From assembly GCA_039180865.1 (NCBI GenBank), contig JBCDCZ010000033.1, positions 1 through 23,610 on the forward strand: a stretch of DNA of 23,610 nt, given 5' to 3'. Every line of letters begins with the position of its first letter. Positions within the stretch are counted from its first letter, which is position 1. Shown piece after piece: positions 15,993 through 23,333 of this stretch. Source of the DNA: JBCDCU01 sp039180865 (GTDB lineage: Bacteria > Pseudomonadota > Alphaproteobacteria > Rhizobiales > JACESI01). A program made the translations under genes and the position numbers. Below the pieces are notes generated by a model that was given only the letters and a program-made list of their open reading frames with translations, did no database searches and was not told the DNA's origin.

Positions 15993-16580
15993 ATGGTTGT
16001 CTTGAACAAAATCTATACGAAGACGGGAGATGCAGGCACCACTGCTCTTGGAAACGGCGAACGCCGTCCCAAAAATGATCTTCGTATCGAAGCTTACGGG
16101 ACGATCGATGAAACCAACGCCTGTGTTGGTCTCGTTCGTTTAGAGACGGCAAAAGTTCCCACGCTCGGTGATCTCGATTCCATGCTGGCCCGCATCCAGA
16201 ACGATCTTTTCGATCTTGGTGCGGATCTCGCGACACCGGATACCGGCGAGGATCTCGGCTATGAGCCATTGCGCATCGTGGCAAGCCAGGTTGACCGGAT
16301 CGAAGGTGAGATCGATACGTTGAATGGGGAACTAGAACCGCTCAAATCCTTTGTTTTACCCGGTGGTACGCCCGCGGCGGCCTATCTTCATCTCGCCCGT
16401 ACTGTTTGCCGTCGTGCCGAACGCCTGATGGTGGCGCTTTCGCAGGTCGGCGACCATGAGGTGAGTGACTCTGCCACGAAATACGTGAACCGCCTGTCTG
16501 ATTTCTTCTTTGTTGCAAGCCGCTACGCCAATCAGAAAGCTGATGGTGACGTTTTGTGGGTGCCGGGAAAAAACCGCTGA
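15993..16580 (+). CDS. Cob(I)alamin adenosyltransferase, PduO type
   Basis: A 195-residue cytosolic enzyme that transfers the adenosyl group from ATP to cob(I)alamin to make coenzyme B12. The N-terminal signature 'IYTKTGDAGTTALGNG' (residues ~6-21) is the ATP-binding loop of the PduO/MMAB family. 'YGTIDETNACVGL' continues the family pattern, and the C-terminal half has 'ARTVCRRAERLMVAL' and 'YVNRLSDFFFVASRYAN', the conserved helices with the catalytic Arg/Glu. Length is normal. GAGGA lies nine bases before the ATG. Together with the twin-TM gene it forms a short operon, convergent with the BciB-like gene 18 bases downstream. Confidence 0.95.
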   Translation: MVVLNKIYTKTGDAGTTALGNGERRPKNDLRIEAYGTIDETNACVGLVRLETAKVPTLGDLDSMLARIQNDLFDLGADLATPDTGEDLGYEPLRIVASQVDRIEGEIDTLNGELEPLKSFVLPGGTPAAAYLHLARTVCRRAERLMVALSQVGDHEVSDSATKYVNRLSDFFFVASRYANQKADGDVLWVPGKNR

Positions 16581-16598
16581 TCCTGCAAAACCAGAGGT

Positions 16599-17864
16599 TC
16601 AACGCTTGTGGTTGTTCGTTGCCTTGTTTTCTGTTTCGGAGGCAACCAATCCGTAGGGTTTGACAAGCTTCCAAATGTGGTCGGGAACCATTGTTTTGAT
16701 CCGGCGCGGCGCCTTCGCCCGCAGATGGAGGACGGCTTCGATGGCCTTCATCTCAACGCGCGTTCTTGCAAATTCCAAACCGCGGGGTCCGAAACGCGGT
16801 TGCAGAAAGGAAATGATTGGTCTCAACCAGTCTGGCATCGCCCGAATGGGTAATCCGCCTGCGGACCGCTCGACATTTTTCTTGAAGCCTTCGACTGCGG
16901 ATTTCCGATTTCCCTTGCTGTCAAGCGGCTTGAAGACAAGCGCGTCGCCGAGCCCTTCAACCATCTCTTCACCGCGGCCGTTTCTGACAATGAGCCACTG
17001 GTCTCCGCTTCCGGCCATATAGCCAACGGTAATGTCGGCGAGTGCGTTGACGTAGTCGACGCATGTCTGACAGGTGAGGGGGAAAAAGGATTGGGGGAGT
17101 TTTGAGATCGGGAGCTGCAGGAAAGGGATGAAGCGTTGAGTCCCGTCCTTGAAACGGAGTTCAACCCGATAGTCCGCCCTGAATTCGAGATATGTAATGT
17201 CGTCCGGAGTATCGCTCAGGAGGTTTAAGAACGTCCAGAAGTTCTCAGTTGTCGTATTGTCCGAACAGGGTGTGCCGATCACGTAAAGACGCTCGAATCC
17301 GAGCTCGGATTCGAGTGCGCGTAACGCATGGATTTGGCAAGGGATGCCAATCACCGCGAGGCGTTTATATCCAGCCGACCGCGCTGGACCCAACAATGAT
17401 AAAAGCGGAGCAAAGCCCATCCGCATACCGCGGCACTCTGAAAGGGCATCAGGATCGGTTACAATCACAGGAACCGGTTTCCAACGGTCCTTCTTCGACG
17501 GCATGGTGGTGAGGACCGCATCGACTTTTCCCCGGCGCAGCAAATCCTCGGCAAGATGGGTCGTTATTCCGGTCCACTGGGCTCCCCTCTTGGGAGCAGC
17601 CAAACGAGCCCGCATCATCTGCCGGTAAACCCCGAAGTGAGTTTCATCTCTCCGGCCGTCTTCCCGAGGGCGACCGTGCGTTAGTGTTTCAAGCAGCGGG
17701 TAATTTGGATTGAGAAACTGGCAGGCCCGTCCACAGGCCTTCGCGTCTTCCGTCCGCGATAGCCCACAATCAGTGCACAACGCCCGTGGTTTTGCATCCG
17801 CCAGGGGAGGGGTAATGACGGGCTTCTTGTTGGCGATCACCGGATGTGGCGCATTCATGAGCAT
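16599..17864 (-). CDS. Coenzyme F420 hydrogenase/dehydrogenase beta-subunit family, BciB-like
   Basis: A 421-residue iron-sulfur flavoprotein. The N-terminus has a cysteine cluster, 'ALCTDCGLSRTEDAKACGRACQF' in outline (C30, C33, C44, C48). 'FGVYRQMMRARL', 'GAQWTGITTHLAEDLL', 'IGIPCQIHALRALE' and 'GTPCSDNTT' follow, then 'TCQTCVDYVNALADITVGYM'. This order matches the ferredoxin-dependent 8-vinyl reductase BciB (cyanobacterial Slr1923 type) and its relative 7-hydroxymethyl-chlorophyll reductase. All iron-sulfur cysteines expected from those families appear present. No bacteriochlorophyll genes are in the window, so the substrate could be a vinyl-porphyrin, another quinoid or an unrelated compound. 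Two ATGs (17864, 17858) share one GAGGA site; the second has better spacing. Family certain, exact reaction open. Confidence 0.8.
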   Translation of the reverse strand: MLMNAPHPVIANKKPVITPPLADAKPRALCTDCGLSRTEDAKACGRACQFLNPNYPLLETLTHGRPREDGRRDETHFGVYRQMMRARLAAPKRGAQWTGITTHLAEDLLRRGKVDAVLTTMPSKKDRWKPVPVIVTDPDALSECRGMRMGFAPLLSLLGPARSAGYKRLAVIGIPCQIHALRALESELGFERLYVIGTPCSDNTTTENFWTFLNLLSDTPDDITYLEFRADYRVELRFKDGTQRFIPFLQLPISKLPQSFFPLTCQTCVDYVNALADITVGYMAGSGDQWLIVRNGRGEEMVEGLGDALVFKPLDSKGNRKSAVEGFKKNVERSAGGLPIRAMPDWLRPIISFLQPRFGPRGLEFARTRVEMKAIEAVLHLRAKAPRRIKTMVPDHIWKLVKPYGLVASETENKATNNHKR

Positions 17865-17977
17865 TATCCTCGCGGTCTTTCACGCGTGCGGCAATTGAGG
17901 ATACTACCAAGCCGGGACAAAGGATAACGCGAAAAAAGGGCGTCAGTTTGATGCCGCTCATTGCCAAGGTCGGTCAG

Positions 17978-18676
17978 TCAGTCGGTGCTCATCGCCAAAA
18001 CCCGGCTGATTTCTTTCAGCGACCGACCAGATTGGCTGTGCCACTCATTGAACGCCTCTTGAACCTTCTTCATGGCGCCTTTGGATGTTGCGGGCTTGTC
18101 GATTACCCCCTCTACGATTAATCGCGCAGTCACGTCGCGAGATAACATAAAACTGTCGAGCCCCATGAAACGGCAGAAGAACTGAGCGGTTGAGCCACCG
18201 AGCCTGGCGCCGCGCTTTTTGAGCGCTTCAAGAAGCTCCACATATGCACTGCTCGGAAAGCTCGTGAAGTAGATGGCCGCGCTGCCGTGGCTTTCGGCAA
18301 TCTCTGAAATAAATCGGGCGTTCTCCTGAACGGCGTGGATCTTTACGCCATTTCGCACAATGTCCTTGTTTGAGAGAAGCCGCTCGAAATCTTCATCGTT
18401 CAGGAAGGCGCAGCGCGCCACATGAAAGTTGTCAAATGCGGCTTCAAAACCTGGCCATTTCTTTTCGATGACTTTCCAGCTGAAACCTGCCTGAAAGATG
18501 CACTTCGTCATCATCGACAGCCAGCGATCGTCGGGGATTGCAAGTAGCTGGTCTTTTTCGAGCGGCGGTTCAAGCAGATCTTCGAGTGCTTCGGGGCCGC
18601 CTTTGCGGGATGCTGCCAACTCATAGATTTCGTCGAAAGGTCTCATCATCTTCTCTCGAATCAGCGATTTGCTCAT
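17978..18676 (-). CDS. 3-methyladenine DNA glycosylase I-like protein (Tag superfamily)
   Basis: A 232-residue protein related to Tag, which excises 3-methyladenine from DNA. The shared helix-hairpin-helix core is clear: 'FQAGFSWKVIEKKWPGFEAAF' in outline (about 66-86) corresponds to QAGLSW in Tag, 'IVRNGVKIHAVQENAR' (about 105-120) to the IIRHRGKI segment, and 'ALKKRGARLGGSTAQFF' to the KKRGFKFVG segment. The N-terminal Cys/His and the C-terminal His-x3-Cys that hold zinc in E. coli Tag are missing; the corresponding C-terminal region reads 'LSRDVTARLIVEG'. It therefore belongs to a zinc-free branch whose activity is less certain. An alternative start at 18649 or 18646 has GAGAGAAG just upstream and may be the true one. 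The next gene on the same strand follows 113 bases away. Confidence 0.75.
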   Translation of the reverse strand: MSKSLIREKMMRPFDEIYELAASRKGGPEALEDLLEPPLEKDQLLAIPDDRWLSMMTKCIFQAGFSWKVIEKKWPGFEAAFDNFHVARCAFLNDEDFERLLSNKDIVRNGVKIHAVQENARFISEIAESHGSAAIYFTSFPSSAYVELLEALKKRGARLGGSTAQFFCRFMGLDSFMLSRDVTARLIVEGVIDKPATSKGAMKKVQEAFNEWHSQSGRSLKEISRVLAMSTD

Positions 18677-18724
18677 TCAGCCAAGACATGTGCGTACGTT
18701 GTCGTCGACTGCGTAGTGTTACGA

Positions 18725-18792
18725 GGCCGTCCCGTTTGAGGGATAGCACCATGATCCCGGCCGGAAATTCGGCCTTTCCGCCGGGTTTTTTT
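18725..18792 (+). terminator. Intrinsic terminator in the leader of the SMR pump gene, possible attenuator
   Basis: CCCGGC (18756-18761) pairs with GCCGGG (18780-18785). GGAAA (18763-18767) with TTTCC (18775-18779) continues the stem after a one-base bulge, and seven T follow (18786-18792). No + strand gene lies upstream that would need it, yet the SMR start codon is only 63 bases further on. GGGAT (18740-18744) can pair with ATCCC (18754-18758), which would break the terminator base. GGGA can instead pair with TCCC (18730-18733), and AGGCCG (18724-18729) with CGGCCT (18770-18775). Such mutually exclusive pairings are what an attenuator needs. The terminator itself is strong; regulation is inference. 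Confidence 0.65.
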
Positions 18793-18855
18793 GTTGCCTC
18801 AACTCGTCAAAATTTCCAAGGTCGCGCGACACGACGGTCAAGCGAGGTGCTTCCC

Positions 18856-19176
18856 ATGCTCTATCTCACCATTGCGATTATTGCAGAAATTATCGGCTCG
18901 ACCGCTCTTAAGGCGGCAAATGGCTTTACCAATCTTCTTCCTTCAGTCATCGGCTTTGCGGGTTTCGGTGTCGCGCTTTTTTTCTTCGGACTTGCGATCA
19001 AGACCATTCCGCTCGGTATCGCTTATGCGATTTGGTCGGGTATCGGAATCGCTTCTCTCACGATCATCGGCTTGTTCATCTTCAAACAATCGGTCGACCT
19101 TCCGGGGCTTGTTGGAATTTGCTTGATTATCGCCGGTGTCTTGGTCATCAATACGCTCTCAAGTTCTGTACACTAG
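18856..19176 (+). CDS. Small multidrug resistance (SMR) efflux protein, EmrE/QacE type
   Basis: A 106-residue inner-membrane protein with four helices. It works as an antiparallel dimer that exchanges protons for lipophilic cations such as quaternary ammonium compounds. The essential glutamate of helix 1 is E11 in 'IAIIAEIIGSTALK' (E14 in EmrE). 'IPLGIAYAIWSGIGI' contains the conserved Trp, and the protein ends 'AGVLVINTLSSS', close to EmrE. The ATG at 18856 is preceded by GAGG at good spacing. The frame is open further upstream, but that stretch would fuse unrelated residues and includes the terminator. The sequence fits the multidrug branch better than the SugE/Gdx guanidinium branch. The terminator-like leader suggests attenuation. 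The FAD oxidoreductase gene starts 39 bases downstream. Confidence 0.92.
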   Translation: MLYLTIAIIAEIIGSTALKAANGFTNLLPSVIGFAGFGVALFFFGLAIKTIPLGIAYAIWSGIGIASLTIIGLFIFKQSVDLPGLVGICLIIAGVLVINTLSSSVH

Positions 19177-19215
19177 TGAACAGTGGTCTCCTGATGGTGA
19201 GGAAGGGGAGGGAAA

Positions 19216-20526
19216 ATGAGCGTGAATACGGCAGATGTGATCGTGATTGGAGCGGGGGTGATTGGAGCAGCCACCGCGTTTGAACTCGCAAAGCTCGGTT
19301 ACAAGACGCTGAGCGTGGATCGTAACACCCAGGCCGGTCACGGATCGACTGCTGGTTCCTGCGCCATCATCCGCATGCATTATTCGACGTTTGACGGGAC
19401 TGCATTCGCCTGGGAGGGCTATCACTACTGGCGCGATTGGCGCGAATACCTGGAACTCACCGGCGATGTCGATCTCGCGACGTTCCGGGAAACCGGTTGC
19501 CTTGTCATGAAGACGGAGCAAAACGGGTACCTGGAAAAGCATATGCACTATTCCGCCGAACTCGATTGCCCTTTTGAGGAATGGGATAGCGGCAAAATCA
19601 CGGAGCGATTACCGATCTACAGTCTTGAGAGTTTTCATCCTGCAAAGGCGAAAGACGATCCGGATTTTGGAAAACCTAATGGTTCTGCCGTTCGTGGAGG
19701 GGTTTTTTGGCCCAATGGCGGTTACGTTACGGATCCGGCCCTATCTGCTCAAAACCTTGCCGATGCAGCACGCGGAAAGGGCGCGAACTTCCGGCTTGGG
19801 GAAACGGTTAGCGAGATCCTGCAGGCGGGCGGCCGCGTAAAAGGCGTTAAACTTGCAAGCGGTGATGAATTGCATGCACCGGTGGTTATCAATGTTGGGG
19901 GGCCGGCGTCCTCGTTGATTAACGAGATGGCTGGCGTGCTTGATGATATGACCATTTCGACCCGGCCGCTTCGCCAGGAGGTCGTGCACGTTCCTGCCCC
20001 TGAAGGTTTTAACTTCGAGACGGAGGGGATGGTTGTCTCAGACAGTGATATCGCTGTCTATTGCCGCCCGGAACACGGCAACAACATTCTGGTCGGCAGT
20101 GAGGATCCGCCCTGTGACACGCATCAGTGGGTTGCGACGGACACCGATTATGACCGGAGCTTCACTGATCAGTGGACGGTTCAGGCAATGCGCTATGGTC
20201 AACGTGTCCCGAGCCTCGGTATTCCGCAGCAATCGCGCGGCGTCGTCGATCTTTATGATGCTTCGACCGATTGGATTCCGATCTACGACCGGTCAAGTTT
20301 ACCGGGCTTTTACATGGCGTGTGGGACGAGTGGTAACCAGTACAAGAATGCGCCGATTGCGGGCAAAATGATGGCGGGGATTGTCCAATATTGCGAGGAC
20401 GGGGCTGACCATGACACGTCACCCCTTGCCTTCCAAATGCCTTACATAGACCGCACAATCGATACAGGCTTTTATTCGCGCAAACGTCCGATCAATGAGG
20501 AATCGAGTTTCTCGGTTCTCGGTTAA
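19216..20526 (+). CDS. FAD-dependent oxidoreductase (DAO family, sarcosine oxidase beta-like)
   Basis: A 436-residue flavoprotein of the D-amino-acid oxidase/sarcosine oxidase group, which oxidises the C-N bond of secondary or D-amino acids. The dinucleotide-binding motif is 'VIVIGAGVIGAATAFELAKLG' in outline (residues ~8-27), followed by 'SVDRNTQAGHGSTAGSCAII', where FAD attaches in many relatives. 'FYMACGTSGNQYKNAPIAG' near residue 375 is the C-terminal FAD loop with the usual Gly-rich/pyrimidine-binding pattern. The substrate is not evident; sarcosine-, glycine betaine- and proline-type amines are all possible. AGGGGAGGG lies right before the ATG, a strong ribosome site. It follows the SMR gene by 39 bases, so a joint transcript is possible, and ends nine bases from the convergent phosphoesterase. 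Confidence 0.88.
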   Translation: MSVNTADVIVIGAGVIGAATAFELAKLGYKTLSVDRNTQAGHGSTAGSCAIIRMHYSTFDGTAFAWEGYHYWRDWREYLELTGDVDLATFRETGCLVMKTEQNGYLEKHMHYSAELDCPFEEWDSGKITERLPIYSLESFHPAKAKDDPDFGKPNGSAVRGGVFWPNGGYVTDPALSAQNLADAARGKGANFRLGETVSEILQAGGRVKGVKLASGDELHAPVVINVGGPASSLINEMAGVLDDMTISTRPLRQEVVHVPAPEGFNFETEGMVVSDSDIAVYCRPEHGNNILVGSEDPPCDTHQWVATDTDYDRSFTDQWTVQAMRYGQRVPSLGIPQQSRGVVDLYDASTDWIPIYDRSSLPGFYMACGTSGNQYKNAPIAGKMMAGIVQYCEDGADHDTSPLAFQMPYIDRTIDTGFYSRKRPINEESSFSVLG

Positions 20527-20535
20527 ACGCTCGGT

Positions 20536-21363
20536 TTAAGCTGCGAAAAAAGATGGCAGATGCTCGGTAAGGCGCGGTCCGAGGCGTAAGGGTTCAATCG
20601 CATTGGCAAGGCCCGTATCATCGTCGACCTCCACTGCGACGCCACAGAGTGTCGCTGGCCCTTGGGCTGCTTCCATACGCTCGCCCGGTAGTTTGGTCAG
20701 GAAGCGCTGGAGCGGTGGCTCTTTCCCCATGCCAATGGAGCTGTCGTAGTCTCCGGTCATGCCGACGTCGGAGATGTAAGCGGTGCCGCCATTGAGAATC
20801 TGATGGTCGGCTGTTGGAACGTGGGTATGTGTCCCAACCACCAGCGATACGCGACTGTCGGTGAAGTGCCCCATGGACACTTTTTCTGACGTTGCCTCAG
20901 CATGGAAATCGATCACGATGGCGTCTGCCTGTTCACCAAGTGGACACGCGGCCAAAGCGTCGTTGACGGTCCGAAAGGGATCGTCAAGCGTCGGATGCAT
21001 GAAGAGATGGCCCATCACGTTCATAACCATGACCCGCGCTCCGTTGCGCGCTGCAAAAAGCCCCGATCCACGCCCCGGTGTGCCAGTGGGGAAATTCGCC
21101 GGACGCAGAAAATTATCGTAGCGCGAACAGAATTCGAGAGCTTCGCGCTGATCCCAAACATGGTTTCCGGTTGTCACAACATCCACACCGCAATTGAGGA
21201 AGAATGTGTGGATGTCTTCCGTTATGCCAAAACCGCCCGCCGCATTCTCGCCGTTCAGTATGACGAGATCTATTGCATGATCAGCAACGAGGCCGGGTAA
21301 CCGCTCTTCCACGATCGTACGACCGGACCGTCCTACTACATCACCGATGAACAAGAGCCGCAT
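20536..21363 (-). CDS. YmdB-type metallophosphoesterase (TIGR00282 family)
   Basis: A 275-residue cytosolic two-metal phosphoesterase. Family members hydrolyse 2',3'-cyclic nucleotides, and YmdB of Bacillus influences RNA turnover and biofilm fate. Metal ligands are visible in order: 'IGDVVGRSGR' (D8), 'LNGENAAGG' (E39/N40), 'TTGNHVWD' (N67, H68), 'IVIDFHAEATSEK' (His), and 'GTHTHVPTAD' (two His). 'GMTGDYDSSIGM' further supports the family. Length is normal. The start is 14 bases downstream of the 5-formyltetrahydrofolate cyclo-ligase stop, so the two are in one operon, probably including zapA and the 6S RNA upstream. Confidence 0.93.
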   Translation of the reverse strand: MRLLFIGDVVGRSGRTIVEERLPGLVADHAIDLVILNGENAAGGFGITEDIHTFFLNCGVDVVTTGNHVWDQREALEFCSRYDNFLRPANFPTGTPGRGSGLFAARNGARVMVMNVMGHLFMHPTLDDPFRTVNDALAACPLGEQADAIVIDFHAEATSEKVSMGHFTDSRVSLVVGTHTHVPTADHQILNGGTAYISDVGMTGDYDSSIGMGKEPPLQRFLTKLPGERMEAAQGPATLCGVAVEVDDDTGLANAIEPLRLGPRLTEHLPSFFAA

Positions 21364-21377
21364 CAGCCGTTACCTTC

Positions 21378-22019
21378 TCAATCGTCGTTAGCGGGTCCGG
21401 AGTGAGATCGCCGTTCCGGCTTTATCGGCCCCTCATGGGTTACAATCAGATCAAGCCGCCAGTCGTGGGGCTCTTGAGGCACCAATGGCACCTCCTGCAA
21501 GGCGAACGCAAGGCCCGCCTTAAAGGGTGGTTTGCCGCGGGCAGCAAGTGCATCAATGGCTCGGTCATAAAAACCGGCGCCATATCCGATCCTGCCTCCG
21601 TATGTATCGAATACACTTAATGGGATGAGCATCACATCGGGATCAACCCGTGCTGCGTTCGGAGAGGGACCCTTTGTGCCAAATCCTGCATCAATGAGGT
21701 CTGCGTCGTTGAGATATTCGCGAAACTCGAGCGTGGTACGGTTCAAAACAACGGGAAGAGCAAGGCGGGCGCCGCGGTCGCGCAGTGCATGCATAACAGG
21801 ACGTGGGTCGATTTCACTATTGATCGGCCAGAACCCCGAAACCGTCTTGCCTGAGACCGGCCCGGCAGCATCCTCTATTGCATCGGCAAACCCTGCAAGG
21901 TCATCGCTGCATTTCTCACGATATGGTCGGCGCAGTTGATCGCGAGCTGTCAGGGTGCGAACCCGCAATTCCGTTTTGAGCGCCCGTATGTCCTGATGAT
22001 TGTTTCCAGGGTTTTCCAT
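21378..22019 (-). CDS. 5-formyltetrahydrofolate cyclo-ligase
   Basis: A 213-residue cytosolic enzyme that uses ATP to convert 5-formyl-THF to 5,10-methenyl-THF and so returns the storage folate to one-carbon metabolism. The C-terminal signature 'RIGYGAGFYDRAI' (about 141-153) is the conserved nucleotide/folate loop of this family, and 'VSGFWPINSEIDPRP' (about 60-74) is the other typical segment. The early 'LRVRTLTARDQL' helix supplies the basic residues that bind phosphate in homologues. The gene lies directly downstream of 6S RNA, an arrangement conserved from enterobacteria (ygfA) to alphaproteobacteria. The ATG at 22019 has no strong Shine-Dalgarno sequence; the 98 bases between it and the RNA may be shared leader. 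Confidence 0.93.
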   Translation of the reverse strand: MENPGNNHQDIRALKTELRVRTLTARDQLRRPYREKCSDDLAGFADAIEDAAGPVSGKTVSGFWPINSEIDPRPVMHALRDRGARLALPVVLNRTTLEFREYLNDADLIDAGFGTKGPSPNAARVDPDVMLIPLSVFDTYGGRIGYGAGFYDRAIDALAARGKPPFKAGLAFALQEVPLVPQEPHDWRLDLIVTHEGPIKPERRSHSGPANDD

Positions 22020-22117
22020 ATCGGATCGATCTTATGCCGGGAAATTGTAATCGTGGCTCAATCTGGTCGTGTTTTGGGTCAGATCTACGCTAAACGATCC
22101 ATGCGGATTGCAGATAA

Positions 22118-22279
22118 GAGGGAGCCGCGGCGACCGTCGGATTTTTTTCGATCCCGAGAACCTACAAAGTAGGTGGGCGCCGTGATGCCAAGACCCACGA
22201 GCCTAGGCAGTGACAGCTCCCGTTCGGATCGGTAAGGCCCCGGGGATTGAGTAATCCTGACGCGAAGCGCAGCTCCCGG
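22118..22279 (-). ncRNA. ssrS: 6S RNA
   Basis: 6S RNA binds the sigma-70 RNA polymerase by imitating an open promoter. Placement between zapA and 5-FCL is diagnostic, and I could build the expected rod by hand on the - strand. The closing stem is GGGAGCUGCG (22277-22268) with CGCGGCUCCC (22129-22120). Then CGUC-A-GGAUU pairs with AAUCCGACG (3' side 22143-22135). AUCCC (22247-22243) pairs with GGGAU (22155-22151). The central bubble holds a small hairpin, ACCUAC-UUU-GUAGGU, on its 3' strand (22174-22160), as in E. coli 6S. GGG-GCC pairs with GGC-G-CCC beyond it. The length, ~160 nt, fits the family. A promoter-like CTATAT lies at 22290-22285. The ends are approximate by a few bases. Confidence 0.85.
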
Positions 22280-22307
22280 TCATCATATAGGGGCAATTCT
22301 GACCGGG
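22275..22307 (-). promoter_or_regulatory. 6S RNA promoter -10 inside an 8-bp inverted repeat
   Basis: CTATAT (22290-22285 on the - strand) matches the preferred -10 of rhizobial housekeeping promoters and would start the 6S RNA near 22279. I do not see a convincing -35. It lies in the 17-base loop of a perfect inverted repeat, CCCGGTCA (22275-22282) with TGACCGGG (22300-22307). A transcript entering from zapA would fold this hairpin and hide the 5' arm of 6S. Confidence 0.45.
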
Positions 22308-22392
22308 CACCATAGGGTTGCGGCAAACTTCAGTGCGTTTGCGGCGCTGTTGTGTTGAGAAAGACTCATTTGAAGCTCGGGCCGGAGGCCTG

Positions 22393-22788
22393 TTATCCCA
22401 AGGCGGAGGTTCCCGATGAGCGCAGAGCAACATCTTGTTTGAGTTTTTCCGCCATGGTGTCAATGCGTTCGACAACTTCCGAAAGGGCACCGGAAAGGGT
22501 TTCTTCGGTTGACTGATATCGTTCGATTAAGGCTTTGCGGTTTTCCTTCAAAGACGCGACTTCCGCTTCAAGCGCCCGGTTTTGCCGTTCCATTTCGCTG
22601 TGTTCGTCGGCGATCATGATACCCGCCATGATTGCAAGCCGGAGGTCACCAATCTCGCCGAAACCGCCCTTCAGATTCTGAATGGCTGAATCCAGTTTAA
22701 CGGCAAGGGCACGCAAATGCTCGTCCTGGCCTTCATCACAGGCCATGCGGTAAGTTTTCCCGTCTATTACTACGCTCACATGGGCCAT
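22393..22788 (-). CDS. zapA: Cell division protein ZapA
   Basis: A 131-residue cytosolic protein that binds FtsZ and promotes bundling of its filaments at the division ring. The N-terminal globular domain shows the family pattern 'VSVVIDGKTYRMACDEGQDE' and 'HLRALAVKLDSAI' (residues 4-38). 'LRLAIMAGIMIADE' (about 50-63) starts the C-terminal helix, which continues as a charged coiled coil to ~125, the dimer/tetramer interface. It is slightly longer at the C-terminus than the E. coli protein, as usual in alphaproteobacteria. The DUF4164 gene lies 15 bases upstream on the same strand and 6S RNA follows, a conserved order. Confidence 0.92.
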   Translation of the reverse strand: MAHVSVVIDGKTYRMACDEGQDEHLRALAVKLDSAIQNLKGGFGEIGDLRLAIMAGIMIADEHSEMERQNRALEAEVASLKENRKALIERYQSTEETLSGALSEVVERIDTMAEKLKQDVALRSSGTSALG

Positions 22789-22803
22789 GATCCGGCCTTT
22801 GCC

Positions 22804-23121
22804 CTACCTCTTCGAAGAATTCTTTTCTAACACAGTGCGAATTTGGTCCATTGCCGTGACCAGCCGACGGGATACTTCCTTGTTCGCATCTTCCAGCCGC
22901 GCCGCCTTTGCTTCGACTTTATCGAGCGATTGGGCGAGGCGGGATCTATCAAGCATCATGTTGGACATTTCGCCGTCAAGCGATTTCAACCGTTGGCGGT
23001 CGTCTAGGTGGCCGTCGATCGCATCCTCCAGCTTATCAAGGGATGCGACCAGCGCATGCAGCACGTCCTTCAGCGTCTTCTTGTTTTTTTCAGAACCCGC
23101 CAATTCCATGTGTTGGACCAC
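22804..23121 (-). CDS. DUF4164 small coiled-coil protein
   Basis: A protein of up to 105 residues, almost entirely a charged coiled coil (about 15-100, 'LHALVASLDKLEDAIDGHL' and following heptads), without signal peptide or membrane segment. Genes of the DUF4164 family typically sit right before zapA in Hyphomicrobiales, as here (15 bases), which suggests a role beside ZapA in division, but no function is known. The annotated start is a GTG at 23121 with AAGGGGGAG very close; an ATG four codons later (23109) would give 101 residues with the same site at a long distance. Either could be right. Confidence 0.8.
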   Translation of the reverse strand: MVQHMELAGSEKNKKTLKDVLHALVASLDKLEDAIDGHLDDRQRLKSLDGEMSNMMLDRSRLAQSLDKVEAKAARLEDANKEVSRRLVTAMDQIRTVLEKNSSKR

Positions 23122-23204
23122 GCTCCCCCTTCGGCCACCCGCATTTTCGCCTTACCCGGGAGCCATATTCAGTACAGAAATCTGACATCTAACCGCACTC
23201 ATCG

Positions 23205-23217
23205 GCCACATTGTGGC
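23205..23217. promoter_or_regulatory. Perfect palindrome between divergent genes
   Basis: GCCACA-T-TGTGGC is a perfect 6-1-6 inverted repeat in the 212-base gap between the DUF4164 gene (-) and the small gene at 23334 (+). It lies 84 bases before the former and 117 before the latter, and is a candidate operator. I see no clear -35/-10 pair, and nothing else in the gap. Confidence 0.3.
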
Positions 23218-23333
23218 TAATGCCTCATTTCCGCCGTTAACGATGCTGATTCAAACCGCAACCAGTACACCTTAACTGCGACCTAATTGCGCGGTCAATT
23301 CTCGTTCCTTACAAATAGTTTTAAATACCCACA

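Noticed and set aside
18677..18792. Guanidine riboswitch (class I, II or III) before the SMR gene
   Set aside because: The conserved sequence blocks of class I, the two ACGR loops of class II within stems, and the class III pseudoknot pattern are not present.
18538..18855. N-terminal extension of the SMR protein to ~212 residues
   Set aside because: The extra part lies opposite the Tag-like gene and runs through a strong terminator. From 18856 the length (106) and sequence match EmrE closely.
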